Shown here: positions 5,275 to 5,300 of the stretch, piece by piece | How positions within the stretch are numbered: position 1 is the stretch's first letter | Layout: each line of letters opens with the position of its first letter | From: an uncultured Eubacteriales bacterium | GTDB taxonomy: Bacteria; Bacillota; Clostridia; Christensenellales; Aristaeellaceae | Assembly: GCA_902782795.1 (NCBI GenBank) | Contig: CACZOT010000084.1 | Location: 1 to 5,300, forward strand | DNA length: 5,300 nucleotides | Reading direction: 5' to 3' | Position numbers and translations under genes: made by a program | The notes under the pieces: model-generated | What the model was told of the DNA's origin: nothing | The model's database searches: none | Seen by the model: the letters and a program-made list of their open reading frames with translations, nothing else

Positions 5275-5300
5275 CTGTAAGACATAATACTGTTGTTCTC

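Larger units (their letters stand above)
5163..5300. other. Intergenic region without a supported gene
   Basis: Outside the palindrome at 5173-5188 and the hairpins at 5192-5274 I see no gene or RNA gene here. The last 26 bases turn markedly AT-rich after the GC-rich genes, which may mean that the start or end region of another gene lies beyond the window edge. Confidence 0.5.

Noticed and set aside
5106..5300. FMN riboswitch upstream of apbE
   Set aside because: The predicted leader is only about 21 bases and none of the conserved RFN element segments are visible further upstream.

Overview
The window looks like a piece of chromosome from a high-GC, low-oxygen Firmicute of the Clostridia type. 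A Christensenellales or Oscillospirales gut bacterium is my best guess from protein style, and it is low confidence. The grounds are strong GGAGG ribosome sites, sigma-A type promoters with TATAAT, a one-helix-anchored phosphodiester glycosidase of the form common in Clostridia, and an apbE / NusG_II / Gx gene set typical of Firmicutes. All six protein-coding genes are short-spaced or overlapping and sit in three transcription units. No rRNA, tRNA, CRISPR array or transposase gene is visible.

Left end (1-890, plus strand): the last 52 codons of a LivG-type ATPase, followed through an ATGA overlap by a complete LivF-type ATPase. This is the distal end of a branched-chain amino acid (HAAT family) ABC transporter operon whose other genes lie left of the window. 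The operon ends at a strong terminator (909-940), which also works in reverse for the convergent unit.

Middle (955-3163, minus strand): a promoter at 3134-3163 drives a membrane-anchored NAGPA-type phosphodiester glycosidase (2037-3104). An ATGA overlap then leads into a membrane-anchored, cysteine-rich extracytoplasmic protein of unknown function (955-2040). The pair probably acts on the cell envelope.

Right (3194-5162, minus strand): a promoter with exact TTGACA and TATAAT boxes (5133-5162) drives an ApbE lipoprotein (FAD:protein FMN transferase), a one-helix NusG_II-domain protein and a Gx-family membrane protein (old name heptaprenyl diphosphate synthase component I). The unit closes at a clean terminator (3194-3221). 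This trio matches the fmnB, eetA and eetB parts of the Listeria flavin-based extracellular electron transfer locus, and related sets occur with Rnf complexes. It is the most interesting system in the window, although the flavinylated partner, NADH dehydrogenase and quinone genes are not here.

Far right (5163-5300): no gene is seen. The stretch holds an imperfect palindrome just upstream of the apbE promoter and a cluster of three hairpins (5192-5274) that looks like a dispersed palindromic repeat.
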